15,916 nucleotides of DNA from JBBSUX01 sp038234045 (GCA_038234045.1 JBBSUX010000049.1:1-15916), one strand, 5' to 3'; positions 7,096 to 14,779 are shown, counted from the stretch's first letter. Notes: generated by a model not told the origin, from the letters alone. Made by a program: numbers and translations.

Positions 7096-8049
7096 ATGAA
7101 TGTGAGCCTGCGCCAGTTGCGCGCCTTGGTCGCTTTGGTGCGCACCGGCAGCTTCACCCAGGCTGCCGTGTCGCTCCACATCACCCAGTCGGCCCTGAGC
7201 AGCCTGGTCAAAGAACTGGAGCAGCAGCTGGGTGTGCGCGTGGTGGAGCGCACCACCCGCAGCATTCGCCTGACGGAAGCCGGGCAGAGCTTTGTGCCGC
7301 TGATCGACAAGATCCTGCAGGACCTCGACGGTGTGCTCGACGGCATGGCCGACCTGAAAGCGTTGCGGCGCGGCGTGGTGCGCGTGGCTGCGCCGCAGCT
7401 CATGGCCTGCACGCTGATGCCGCAGGTGATTGCCGCCTTCCGCCGCGAGCATCCGGGCGTGCAGGTGCGACTATCGGATTGCGCAGTCGATGGCGTACTC
7501 ACGCGCATCACCGCAGGCGAAGCAGATTTTGGTGTCGGCCCCGAGCGCAGCATCGGGCGCGACATCGTTGGCCAGACGCTTTTCGAAGTGCCGTTCGTCG
7601 TGGTGTTTCCGCCCGGTCATGCGCTGGGCGATCTGGCGCGCATCTGCTGGGCCGACGCGGTTGCGCATCCGTTCATCGCCCTGCAAGGCCAGTTTGCGGA
7701 GCGGCTTTCGCTTGATCTGGACGGCGTGCTGCGCGAGCTCACGCTGCATCCGAGCAACGAGGTCACCTTCATGACCACTGCGCTCAGCATGGTGGCCGCC
7801 GACCTGGGCATCACCGCCTGCCTGCCGTATGCGCGTTCGCTTGTGGACCTGTACCAGTTGCGCATGGAGCCGCTGCACGAGCCGCAGGTGCAGCGCAAGT
7901 TTCTGATCTACCAGCGCAGCGCAGCCCGGCTGTCGCCCGCAGCGGAAACGTTTCGGACTTTTCTGATCGACTTTGTCGCGGGGCACGGTTGGGGGGCGGA
8001 GCCCGCAATGCAATCGGTGCAGACCACCGCACCCGCTATCAAGAAATAG
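7096..8049 (+). CDS. LysR-family transcriptional regulator, probable regulator of the TRAP operon
   Basis: The 317-residue product has the LysR layout: a winged helix-turn-helix at about residues 4-63 (LRQLRALVALVRTGSFTQAA, then ITQSALSSLVKELEQQLG and RTTRSIRLTEAG), a linker helix, and a periplasmic-binding-protein-like effector domain from about residue 92 (GVVRVAAPQLMACTLMP) to about 297. AAGAAGG lies 7 nt before the ATG. It is transcribed divergently from dctQMP, the usual place for a LysR protein controlling the neighbouring operon in response to the transported or degraded compound and often repressing itself. The effector is unknown. The C-terminal 20 residues after the effector domain are low in structure and probably dispensable. 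Confidence 0.93.
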   Translation: MNVSLRQLRALVALVRTGSFTQAAVSLHITQSALSSLVKELEQQLGVRVVERTTRSIRLTEAGQSFVPLIDKILQDLDGVLDGMADLKALRRGVVRVAAPQLMACTLMPQVIAAFRREHPGVQVRLSDCAVDGVLTRITAGEADFGVGPERSIGRDIVGQTLFEVPFVVVFPPGHALGDLARICWADAVAHPFIALQGQFAERLSLDLDGVLRELTLHPSNEVTFMTTALSMVAADLGITACLPYARSLVDLYQLRMEPLHEPQVQRKFLIYQRSAARLSPAAETFRTFLIDFVAGHGWGAEPAMQSVQTTAPAIKK

Positions 8050-8054
8050 CGAAG

Positions 8055-8108
8055 GAAAAGTGCCTCTAGCGCTTATCCTTCAATCGCAATCAGCTACTTA
8101 TTTAATAT
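8055..8108 (+). repeat. Comamonadaceae-type intergenic repeat, copy 1
   Basis: This stretch between the convergent lysR-type gene and ruvB contains GCCTCTAGCGCT (8062-8073) and, further on, CAGCTACTTATTTAATA. A second copy lies in opposite orientation at 13116-13172 and shares the 12-mer exactly plus the AT-rich AnCTACTnTnTnnATA end. From memory, elements with this core are very common between genes in Acidovorax and related genera. No function is known to me. Confidence 0.65.
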
Positions 8109-8163
8109 CGTTGGCGCTGGATGGTGTGGAAGGGCTAGTGGGTAACTCACGCACTGAAACTGC

Positions 8164-9243
8164 TCAAGCCAGCGGCGCTGCATCAAACAACCCGCCTCCA
8201 GCCTGCGGCGGCGCAACCCCCAGATGCCGATACGCTGCCAGTGTTGCGATCCGCCCGCGCGGTGTTCGCTGCAGAAAACCCTGCTGGATCAGATACGGCT
8301 CGATCACATCTTCGATGGTGCCGGCCTCCTCGCCGATGCTGGCCGCGATGTTGTCCAGCCCTACCGGGCCGCCGTCGAAACGGTGAATCACGGCTTCGAG
8401 CAACTTGCGGTCCATCACGTCGAAACCTTGCGGGTCCACATCCAGCATGGCCAGCGCCAGGTCGGCGATCCGTTTGGTGATGCGGCCGTCGGCCTTCACA
8501 TCGGCGTAGTCGCGCACGCGCCGCAATAGCCGGTTGGCGATGCGTGGTGTACCGCGGCTGCGCCGGGCAATCTCGAAACCGCCTTCGGCATCCATCGGTG
8601 CCTTCAGCAGCGCAGCACTGCGGGTGACGATGCGTGAAAGCTCTTCGGCGGTGTAGAACTCCAGCCGCGCAACGATGCCGAAACGGTCACGCAGCGGGTT
8701 GGTGAGCATGCCGGCGCGGGTGGTGGCGCCCACGAGAGTGAAAGGTTGCAGATCAAGCTTGATGCTGCGCGCGGCCGGCCCCTCGCCGATCATGATGTCG
8801 ATCTGGTAATCCTCCAGCGCCGGGTAAAGGATCTCTTCGACCACCGGGCTCAGCCGGTGGATCTCGTCGATGAAGAGAACGTCGTTCTTCTCCAGATTGG
8901 TCAGCAGCGCCGCCAGGTCCTTGGGCTTCTCCAGCACCGGCCCGCTGGTCTGCCGCAGGTTCACACCCAGCTCGGCCGCAATGATGTGGCTCAGCGTGGT
9001 TTTGCCCAGGCCTGGCGGGCCGAACAGGAGCACATGGTCGAGCGCCTCATCGCGCTTCCGCGCCGCGCCGATGAAGATCTCCAGCTGCTCCCGCGCCTTG
9101 TTCTGGCCGATGTATTCGTCCAGCAACTTCGGGCGCAGCGCGCGTTCAATAGCTTCTTCCTGCGGGGAAGCGGGCGCGGCGGAAACCACGCGCCGCATCT
9201 CGGGCGCCGGTGTGGAAGCGAAGTCGTCGGTCTGGATGGTCAC
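8164..9243 (-). CDS. ruvB: Holliday junction branch migration ATPase RuvB
   Basis: The 359-residue product is the AAA+ motor that, with RuvA, moves Holliday junctions during recombination repair. Visible motifs are Walker A GPPGLGKT (75-82), Walker B LFIDEIH (123-129), sensor 1 GATTRAG (172-178), the RDRFG segment with the arginine-finger region (185-189), RGTPRIANRLLRRVRDYA, and the C-terminal winged helix with GLDNIAASIGEE. The start is a GTG at 9243 with only a weak ribosome binding site upstream, so expression may rely on the upstream protease gene, whose stop lies 31 bp away. It ends head to head with the LysR gene, 114 bp apart. RuvB normally sits directly after ruvA; here a protease gene is in between. 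Confidence 0.98.
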   Translation of the reverse strand: MTIQTDDFASTPAPEMRRVVSAAPASPQEEAIERALRPKLLDEYIGQNKAREQLEIFIGAARKRDEALDHVLLFGPPGLGKTTLSHIIAAELGVNLRQTSGPVLEKPKDLAALLTNLEKNDVLFIDEIHRLSPVVEEILYPALEDYQIDIMIGEGPAARSIKLDLQPFTLVGATTRAGMLTNPLRDRFGIVARLEFYTAEELSRIVTRSAALLKAPMDAEGGFEIARRSRGTPRIANRLLRRVRDYADVKADGRITKRIADLALAMLDVDPQGFDVMDRKLLEAVIHRFDGGPVGLDNIAASIGEEAGTIEDVIEPYLIQQGFLQRTPRGRIATLAAYRHLGVAPPQAGGGLFDAAPLA

Positions 9244-9274
9244 GTCAGTGCTGCTAGAAACAGGGCGGCTTCGC

Positions 9275-11308
9275 TCACTGCGTCGTCCATGCGTAGTAGC
9301 CGACGCCTTCTAATGAATAGCTCGGAAAATTCTGCACCACAGCGTCCTTCTCGCCGGCATTAATCGTATAGAAATGCGTTTGCTTTGATGCGTTATAGAA
9401 GCGATAGACAGGACTGGCGGTGCCGCCTGCCTGTGGTTGTGCGTGCCAGCTGGTGCCTTCAAAGCTGAACTGCGGGTAAGTGGCCAGCACGTAGTCACGC
9501 TCGGCCGCGTTGATGGTGTAGAAGTGCCGGCCGTTGCTGGTGTTATAGAAGCGATAAACCGGCGCGCTGTTGGGCACTGCTGTGCTGTATGCGTAGAACG
9601 CCACCCCTTCGTAAGTGAAGGTCGAATAGTTCGCGATCACGTAGTCACGCTCGGCACTGCTCTGGGTGAAGAAGTGCGCACCGGTGCTGGCGTTGTAAAA
9701 GCGATAGATGGCGGTCCGAGGGATAATGACTGGGGTCGGGGATGGGTCTGGCGTGGGCGCGGGTGGTGGCGATGTCACTGCCGCAGGACTGAGCCATCGG
9801 CTCAGGGCGGCGTTGTAGGCACGGTCGAACCGACCATAAATATTCGAGCCTTGCAGATTGCTGCAGCTCGCACTACCACCGTAGAGCTGACCAACCACAT
9901 AGCGGCTTCCGCCAATAGCTGCGAAGGCAGCCGAGCCACTGCTGCCGCCTTCAGTGGTTCCGGTGCCCCAAATAGCGTTGAAGAAGCTGGAGTTTGCAGC
10001 GTCACCCACGGTACAACTGAAGCTACCGCCCGATGGAGTGCCGCAACTCACGTAGGAGCTGAAGCGACCCTGGCTGTATTTCTGCAGGTCGGCCTTGGGA
10101 TTGTGAACAGCCGCTACATCAGGTGCAGTATCGGGAGCGTTCACCGACCATCCAGCAAACGCGGCGTTGGCAGGAGCCGGCTCATTGAGCCGCATGAAGG
10201 AGGTATCGGTATCGCCGCTCGCATAAAGCAGCGTCGAACCGCCCGCAAGCCGGATGTAGCCGGGATTGAGAACACCGCTGTTGCAGGATGTCGAGCGGTA
10301 GAACCAGTAGGTATTCAGCGATGAGGCAACGGTCTGCGACGAAATGCAGTGGTTGGCGCTGAGGAAATACGGCGTACCGCTGGAATTACTGTCGTTGAGC
10401 AGTGTGCCGGTACACGCGTAGGTCCCACCCGTGTCGGAAAAGATCATGCGAGCAACCGAACGGCTGAGCACATCTGTTCCGCTGGTGCAGGAGACGTCTA
10501 CCTCACACGACGCAGCTCCGCCGATCTTTGTGGTGAGCAGTTCTCCGAGCGGCACCGTGAGATGGGAGACGGTGGGTACAGCGACATCCACATCAGCCGG
10601 GAAAGCGCTCGCGGGCAGGGTGATCTCCAAGGTGGCTTCCGGGCCTTCGACCACCGGAGTCCAGAAGGTGCGGCCGGCATCGCTCACATCGCCTGCATCG
10701 CGGTTGCGAGCGATCGCTGCAAGGATTTCGCTGGCGGGAATCTCGAAGGACGTTGTCGCACCCTGCGCATAGCCACGGACCATCGCGCCGGCGGGCAGGC
10801 GCCGTACCAAAAGACCCATGCGAAGGCCCGAAGCGCCGGGCGAGGTGAAGCTGATCGCCGCAGCAGGCGCCGAGGCGCCGTTCCACTGGAGCATTCGCGC
10901 CGTGCCTGCGACATCGGCGGTCTGTGCAACACTGCGGCCGACCCCCACCAGCACCGGAACTCCGCCTGAAGCGTCTTCACTGGCGTTCGCTGGCGCGACC
11001 TTGATCGTTTGCAGTGGGGCCGGGAGCGGCGGCAGCTTGACATTCGCAGCGCGGGGGCGCACGCCGAACCCAACCGTGCGCAGCGACCCCTCTTGGACCG
11101 ACGGGGTTGCCGCCGGCACAAAGGTTTCCACTTGCGGTACGACTGCCGGCTGCTCGACCGGAGCAGCCTTGGCAGTCCCGCCCACAGTGCCCGAAGAGCC
11201 CCCGTCCGAGCTGCCGCCGCAAGCGGAAAGAACCAGCGTGGCGGCAATGAGCACGCCGCGTAAACGGGACGCAACTGTCGGGCTGGAGAAAAGTGATGAC
11301 TGCTTCAT
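9275..11308 (-). CDS. Lipoprotein trypsin-like serine protease (lysyl endopeptidase type) with three C-terminal DUF5648-like repeats
   Basis: The 677-residue product has a lipoprotein signal: a hydrophobic segment (about 17-29) ending in LSAC with Cys30, then a Gly/Ser linker. Residues about 75-265 form a predomain with GLLVRRLPAGAMVRGYAQG and FWTPVVEGPEATLEITLPA, as in bacterial lysyl endopeptidase-like exported proteases. The peptidase part (about 266-505) shows the triad His320 (FLSANHC), Asp368 (DTDTSFMRL) and Ser457 (TTEGGSSGSA), plus cysteines suited to disulphides. A Pro-rich linker (514-527) leads to three repeats at about 534-573, 584-623 and 634-673, each with YRFYN, HF(Y/F)T and a (Y/L)EG turn, which match my memory of DUF5648. 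It probably acts on the cell surface or outside; substrate unknown. It lies between ruvA (64 bp away) and ruvB (31 bp away), all on one strand. The Shine-Dalgarno is weak. Confidence 0.88.
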   Translation of the reverse strand: MKQSSLFSSPTVASRLRGVLIAATLVLSACGGSSDGGSSGTVGGTAKAAPVEQPAVVPQVETFVPAATPSVQEGSLRTVGFGVRPRAANVKLPPLPAPLQTIKVAPANASEDASGGVPVLVGVGRSVAQTADVAGTARMLQWNGASAPAAAISFTSPGASGLRMGLLVRRLPAGAMVRGYAQGATTSFEIPASEILAAIARNRDAGDVSDAGRTFWTPVVEGPEATLEITLPASAFPADVDVAVPTVSHLTVPLGELLTTKIGGAASCEVDVSCTSGTDVLSRSVARMIFSDTGGTYACTGTLLNDSNSSGTPYFLSANHCISSQTVASSLNTYWFYRSTSCNSGVLNPGYIRLAGGSTLLYASGDTDTSFMRLNEPAPANAAFAGWSVNAPDTAPDVAAVHNPKADLQKYSQGRFSSYVSCGTPSGGSFSCTVGDAANSSFFNAIWGTGTTEGGSSGSAAFAAIGGSRYVVGQLYGGSASCSNLQGSNIYGRFDRAYNAALSRWLSPAAVTSPPPAPTPDPSPTPVIIPRTAIYRFYNASTGAHFFTQSSAERDYVIANYSTFTYEGVAFYAYSTAVPNSAPVYRFYNTSNGRHFYTINAAERDYVLATYPQFSFEGTSWHAQPQAGGTASPVYRFYNASKQTHFYTINAGEKDAVVQNFPSYSLEGVGYYAWTTQ

Positions 11309-11372
11309 GATTGCCGTCCGTTCCTGGCGTTCGATTCCTGATGTCCTGCCGGCGCGACGCCGCGCATTGCTT

Positions 11373-11951
11373 TCACTTGGCCAGCGCCTTCAGCGCCCGC
11401 TTGATACCGTCGCTCACGCCGACATCCCCCGGCAGCGCCTTCAACGCGAGGCCGGCTTCCCGGTCGCTGTAGCCCAGCGCTATCAGCGCCTGCAGGATGT
11501 CGGCCTGCGCGTCGCTGGTGGCCGTGGCATGGGCGCCCGCACCGATGTCGTCTCCGAGCTTGCCCTTGAGTTCGAGCAGCAGGCGCTCCGCAGTTTTCTT
11601 GCCGATGCCGGGCACTTTCACCAGCCGGCCGGATTCCTGCAGCGTGACGGCTTGGGCCAGTTCGCCAACGCTCATGCCGGATAGCACTGCCAGCGCGATG
11701 CGCGGGCCGACGCCCGAGATACGGATGAGTTGACGAAAGGCTTCGCGCTCGCTACCGGTGGCGAAACCGTAGAGCAGCTGAGCGTCCTCGCGCACCACGA
11801 AATGCGTCAGCAGCGTGATCTTCTCGCCCAGCGCCGGCAGGTTGTAGAAGGTGCTCATCGGCACATCCACCTCGTAGCCGACGCCGTGGCATTCCACCAG
11901 CACCTGCGGCGGATTCTTCGCGGCGAGCAGGCCTTGCAGGCGGCCGATCAC
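11373..11951 (-). CDS. ruvA: Holliday junction DNA-binding protein RuvA
   Basis: The 192-residue product starts (GTG) as IGRLQGLLAAKNPPQVLVE after the initiator Met and has normal RuvA length. The OB-fold domain covers 1-63. Two helix-hairpin-helix motifs follow, with SGVGPRIA (79-86) and PGIGKKTAERLL (114-125). The flexible linker (about 133-147) leads to domain III (148-192), which contacts RuvB. RuvA forms the tetrameric platform that holds the four-way junction. I chose the GTG at 11951 because GGGAG lies 7 nt upstream and the family N terminus begins there; the longer open frame to 12842 is antisense to phoH. The start is divergent from phoH with a 183-bp gap. The next gene downstream is a protease rather than ruvB. 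Confidence 0.97.
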   Translation of the reverse strand: MIGRLQGLLAAKNPPQVLVECHGVGYEVDVPMSTFYNLPALGEKITLLTHFVVREDAQLLYGFATGSEREAFRQLIRISGVGPRIALAVLSGMSVGELAQAVTLQESGRLVKVPGIGKKTAERLLLELKGKLGDDIGAGAHATATSDAQADILQALIALGYSDREAGLALKALPGDVGVSDGIKRALKALAK

Positions 11952-12134
11952 GCGAAAACTCCCGGCAGCAACGGCAGCAGGGCGCACGCCGGCCCGAGGC
12001 AGAGACAGGAAACGGCTGGTGAAATCGGAGAAAAGAGCGCTTGCAGCATGGGCGGGCATCGTAGCAGCGCGGCATGTCATACGCCCGAAGCCTGCAGGCG
12101 GCGACAATCGATACTCCGCCCGCTTAGCCACGCC

Positions 12135-13115
12135 ATGATCCTTCGCCACACGTTCACGCCACACAACAATCCGCGCCTCTCGCATCTGTGCGGGCCAATG
12201 GATCAGCATCTGCGCACCATCGAAGAAGCGCTTGGCGTATCGATCGCTCACCGGCACGAGCAGTTCAAGGTGGACGGCCCCAAGGCCAAGGCGCAAGAGG
12301 CGATGGAGATGCTGCAGGCGGTCTACGAAATGGCCGACCGCCCGATCGAGCCGCGCATGCTGCAGCTGATGCTGGCAGGCGATGCCGGCATGCTCGATTC
12401 CACAGGCGACGACAGCGTCGCTGGCACACCGGTGGCGCTCTCTACCCGCAGGCCCGACCTGCGGGCCCGCACGCTCACGCAACTGGCCTATCTGGACAAC
12501 ATCGCCCAGCACGACATCACCTTCGGCATCGGCCCGGCCGGCACCGGCAAAACCTATTTGGCAGTGGCTTGCGCGGTCGACGCGCTGGAGCGCGCGGCTG
12601 TGCAGCGCATCGTGCTCACGCGGCCGGCGGTGGAAGCGGGCGAACGCCTCGGCTTTCTGCCAGGCGACCTGAACCAGAAAATCGATCCTTATCTGCGACC
12701 GCTGTACGACGCGCTGTACGACCTGATGGGATACGAGAAAGTGCAGAAAGCGTTCGAGCGCAACGCGCTGGAAGTGGCACCGCTGGCCTTCATGCGCGGG
12801 CGCACACTGAACAACGCCTTCATCATCCTCGACGAGGCGCAAAACACCACGCCGGAACAGATGAAGATGTTCCTCACGCGCCTGGGCTTTGGCGCCAAGG
12901 CAGTGGTAACCGGCGACGTGAGCCAGATCGATCTACCCAAGGGCTCGACCAGCGGATTGATCGAAGCCGAACGGATCTTGAAGCGCGTCAAAGGCATCGC
13001 GCATACGCGCTTCACCAGCGCCGATGTGGTGCGCCATCCGCTGGTGGCGCGTATCGTGGATGCGTACGACGCAGCAGCACGATCGCCCTCCAGCCGCGTG
13101 ACGACACGGTCTTGA
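12135..13115 (+). CDS. phoH: PhoH-family ATPase (YbeZ type)
   Basis: The 326-residue product begins MILRHTFTPHNNPRLSHLCG. A KH-like N-terminal part (about 16-75) is followed by the PhoH NTPase domain with Walker A GPAGTGKT (133-140), LTRPAVEAGERLGFLPGD (161-178) and Walker B FIILDEAQ (229-236), then TGDVSQIDLP. This matches YbeZ, which works with YbeY in ribosome and RNA quality control. The gene is followed by ybeY 58 bp downstream on the same strand, the usual pairing. The ATG at 12135 fits the known family N terminus, although no good ribosome binding site is visible before it; the open frame extends much further upstream (to 11730) but there runs antisense to ruvA. It is divergent from ruvA. 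Confidence 0.95.
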   Translation: MILRHTFTPHNNPRLSHLCGPMDQHLRTIEEALGVSIAHRHEQFKVDGPKAKAQEAMEMLQAVYEMADRPIEPRMLQLMLAGDAGMLDSTGDDSVAGTPVALSTRRPDLRARTLTQLAYLDNIAQHDITFGIGPAGTGKTYLAVACAVDALERAAVQRIVLTRPAVEAGERLGFLPGDLNQKIDPYLRPLYDALYDLMGYEKVQKAFERNALEVAPLAFMRGRTLNNAFIILDEAQNTTPEQMKMFLTRLGFGAKAVVTGDVSQIDLPKGSTSGLIEAERILKRVKGIAHTRFTSADVVRHPLVARIVDAYDAAARSPSSRVTTRS

Positions 13116-13172
13116 GAAGCTATTTATATAGTAGTTGATAGTGCATATCGGTATAGCGCTAGAGGCCTATTC
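13116..13172 (-). repeat. Comamonadaceae-type intergenic repeat, copy 2, between phoH and ybeY
   Basis: Read on the minus strand this copy has GCCTCTAGCGCT (13166-13155), the same 12-mer as the copy at 8062-8073, followed by an AT-rich AACTACTATATAAATAGC end. It fills nearly the whole gap between phoH and ybeY. Its core, read on the plus strand, includes AGAGG (13161-13165), which sits 8 nt before the ybeY ATG. Confidence 0.65.
13161..13165 (+). promoter_or_regulatory. Ribosome binding site of ybeY, apparently within the intergenic repeat
   Basis: AGAGG lies 8 nt upstream of the ATG at 13174 and decides that start over the earlier in-frame candidate at 13135. The same bases belong to the conserved core of the repeat copy at 13116-13172, so the element seems to supply the translation signal. 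Confidence 0.5.
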
Positions 13173-13173
13173 A

Positions 13174-13629
13174 ATGCTCAATAATCTCGATCTCTCGCTG
13201 CAATTTGCCCGGTGGCCCGATGCCGCCCTGCACCGCGCCGCCCTGCCGCGCCACAGCGTCGTGCGATGGATCCGCCACGCGCTGGAGCGTGATGCCGAGA
13301 TCACGGTGCGGATCGTCGATATCGAGGAAGCGCGCGCGCTCAACAGCGACTATCGTGGCAAGAATTACGCGACCAACGTGCTCACATTCGACTACACGCA
13401 GGAACCGGTGGTGACGGCTGATTTGGTGCTCTGCGCGTCAGTGGTCGCGCGCGAGGCCGAGGAGCAGAACAAGACTTTGGAAGAGCACTACGCGCATTTG
13501 CTTGTGCACGGCGTACTGCATGCCCAGGGCTGGGACCACGAAACCAGCGAGCGGGATGCAGAGGAAATGGAGGCGCGCGAGCGGCGGGTCATGGCGGGAC
13601 TGGGCTTTGCCGACCCGTACGGCGTCTGA
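13174..13629 (+). CDS. ybeY: Endoribonuclease / rRNA maturation factor YbeY
   Basis: The 151-residue product carries the metal-binding signature HGVLHAQGWDH (112-122) with His112, His116 and His122, and the upstream LNSDYRGKNYATNVLTFDY (56-74) that is typical of the family. YbeY is a zinc-dependent protein needed for 16S rRNA 3'-end maturation and ribosome quality control, and its normal partner PhoH/YbeZ is encoded just upstream. I start it at MLNNLDLSLQFA (13174) because the family N terminus and the AGAGG site fit there; the open frame begins 13 codons earlier inside the repeat element. Length is standard. The Ala-Gln pair in the motif, where Leu-x is more usual, is a minor variant. Confidence 0.95.
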   Translation: MLNNLDLSLQFARWPDAALHRAALPRHSVVRWIRHALERDAEITVRIVDIEEARALNSDYRGKNYATNVLTFDYTQEPVVTADLVLCASVVAREAEEQNKTLEEHYAHLLVHGVLHAQGWDHETSERDAEEMEARERRVMAGLGFADPYGV

Positions 13630-13667
13630 ACCGTTGTCTGCGTGATCCGCACGCCCCTCTGGTTTGA

Positions 13668-13922
13668 TCACCCGCGAGAACGTGTGCGCTCCTGGCGCAT
13701 CCCTTCAATCTGCGCTACCACTCGTCGCAGACGCGTCACTGGCGAGGCATGCACGCCGTCGCTCGTGCTACCGCCCAACGCTTCCAAGTATTCGATTTTC
13801 CATGTAGGCGCGATTCCATACCTGCGCAAAAGACGGGCATAGAGGCGCTGGCGTCGCCAAAATGGGGCAGGCGAATTTGCCGTCGCAGATCCGGAAAGGG
13901 TCGCTACCAAGGAAATTATCAT
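13668..13922 (-). CDS. Possible small hypothetical protein or gene remnant
   Basis: This 84-codon open frame fills most of the 291-bp gap after ybeY. Its centre reads PFWRRQRLYARLLRRYGIAP followed by TWKIEYLEALGG, and the composition looks protein-like (basic, mixed helices) more than a chance shadow. I do not recognise the family. The only ATG (13922) shares the CATG with the start of the plus-strand gene at 13921 and has no ribosome binding site, so this may be a remnant of an older gene, or chance. No other feature is seen in this gap apart from the binding site of the next gene. Confidence 0.25.
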   Translation of the reverse strand: MIISLVATLSGSATANSPAPFWRRQRLYARLLRRYGIAPTWKIEYLEALGGSTSDGVHASPVTRLRRVVAQIEGMRQERTRSRG

Positions 13923-14721
13923 GAGAACCAATTTGATCGCAGCCGCAGCCGTGCTGGCACTTACCTCCGGTTTAGCTGCCGCCCAAACTGCCGCTGCCGC
14001 CCCCGGTGAAAAACCCGGCGCCACTGCCGCTCGACCAGTCGGAGCCATGACTGCTCCCATGGCGCCAAGAATGCACAGCTCCGACCGGGCAGCTGCCCTG
14101 AAGGACACAAAAGGCCAGATAGAGCAGATGCTCAAGGGTGCCGATGGCCGTGACGACTACGCCAAGCTGCTCGAGAAGAACGGCTACCGCATCTCCTCAA
14201 TCAACGACGACAAAAAAGACTTGCTCGAGTATGAGGTGGTGAAGGGCAACGATAGCTACGAAGTGCGGATCGATTTCAAGGACGGCGCCACCAAAGCCAC
14301 CGACATTGACGTCACCAATAACATGTGGCGCGCGCCTGCAACCAAGGCGATGCTCAAGGACCACAACTACAAGGTGGCCGGAACAATGGCGGCGGACCCT
14401 GAAGGCCGGTACAGCGATAGCCGCTATCGCAAAGCGTCGGACGATGAGAAAGACCAACTCGAAAAACTCAAGACAGCCAACATGACGGCCGTGCAGTACA
14501 TGGCCAAGCTCAAGGAGCGCGGCTACAAAGTTACCGCGACCAATGACAAGGAAGCTGATCACGTCGAGTACGAAATCTTGAAGGGCAACAATAGCTACGA
14601 AGTGCAGCTTGACCTTGATCCAAAGACCAAAGTCATCAAGGACGTTGACGTGGCCACCAACGCTTGGGATGCTCCCGGCACCGAGAAAGCCAAGGACGCT
14701 AAGAACTCCATGAAGAAGTAA
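13921..14721 (+). CDS. Exported protein with two PepSY-like domains, function unknown
   Basis: The 266-residue product has a Sec signal peptide (MRTNLIAAAAVLALTSGLAA, cleavage near A21|Q22) and an Ala/Pro-rich linker to about residue 60. Two homologous segments follow. The first (about 80-142) reads YAKLLEKNGYRI, then LLEYEVVKGNDSYEVRIDF, then NNMWRAPATKAM. The second (about 193-257) reads YMAKLKERGYKV, then HVEYEILKGNNSYEVQLDL, then TNAWDAPGTEKAK. The pattern of a charged helix plus EYEVxKGNxSYEVxxD strands resembles PepSY-like periplasmic domains. A Lys/Asp-rich spacer (about 161-186) separates them, so the gene likely arose by domain duplication. It probably sits in the periplasm. AAGGA lies 7 nt before the ATG, and a strong terminator follows, so it seems a single-gene unit. 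Confidence 0.8.
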   Translation: MRTNLIAAAAVLALTSGLAAAQTAAAAPGEKPGATAARPVGAMTAPMAPRMHSSDRAAALKDTKGQIEQMLKGADGRDDYAKLLEKNGYRISSINDDKKDLLEYEVVKGNDSYEVRIDFKDGATKATDIDVTNNMWRAPATKAMLKDHNYKVAGTMAADPEGRYSDSRYRKASDDEKDQLEKLKTANMTAVQYMAKLKERGYKVTATNDKEADHVEYEILKGNNSYEVQLDLDPKTKVIKDVDVATNAWDAPGTEKAKDAKNSMKK

Positions 14722-14753
14722 GCCGTCGACCGGCTTGCCATGAAGCAAAAATC

Positions 14754-14779
14754 AGCGCCGGCACTGCCGGCGCTTTTTT
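14754..14779 (+). terminator. Rho-independent terminator of the PepSY-like gene
   Basis: AGCGCCGGC (14754-14762) and GCCGGCGCT (14766-14774) form a perfect 9-bp stem with a 3-nt loop, followed directly by a run of T (14774-14779). It lies 33 bp after the stop codon at 14721. It could also work for the opposite strand, since AAAAAT precedes the stem, though the gene to the right ends about 110 bp away. Confidence 0.92.

Noticed and set aside
11373..12842. 489-residue fusion protein with RuvA at its C terminus
   Set aside because: The part upstream of the GTG at 11951 runs antisense to phoH and has no recognisable domain; RuvA has its own ribosome binding site and normal length.
11730..13115. 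461-residue long form of PhoH
   Set aside because: The extension is antisense to ruvA and the family N terminus MILRHTF begins at 12135.
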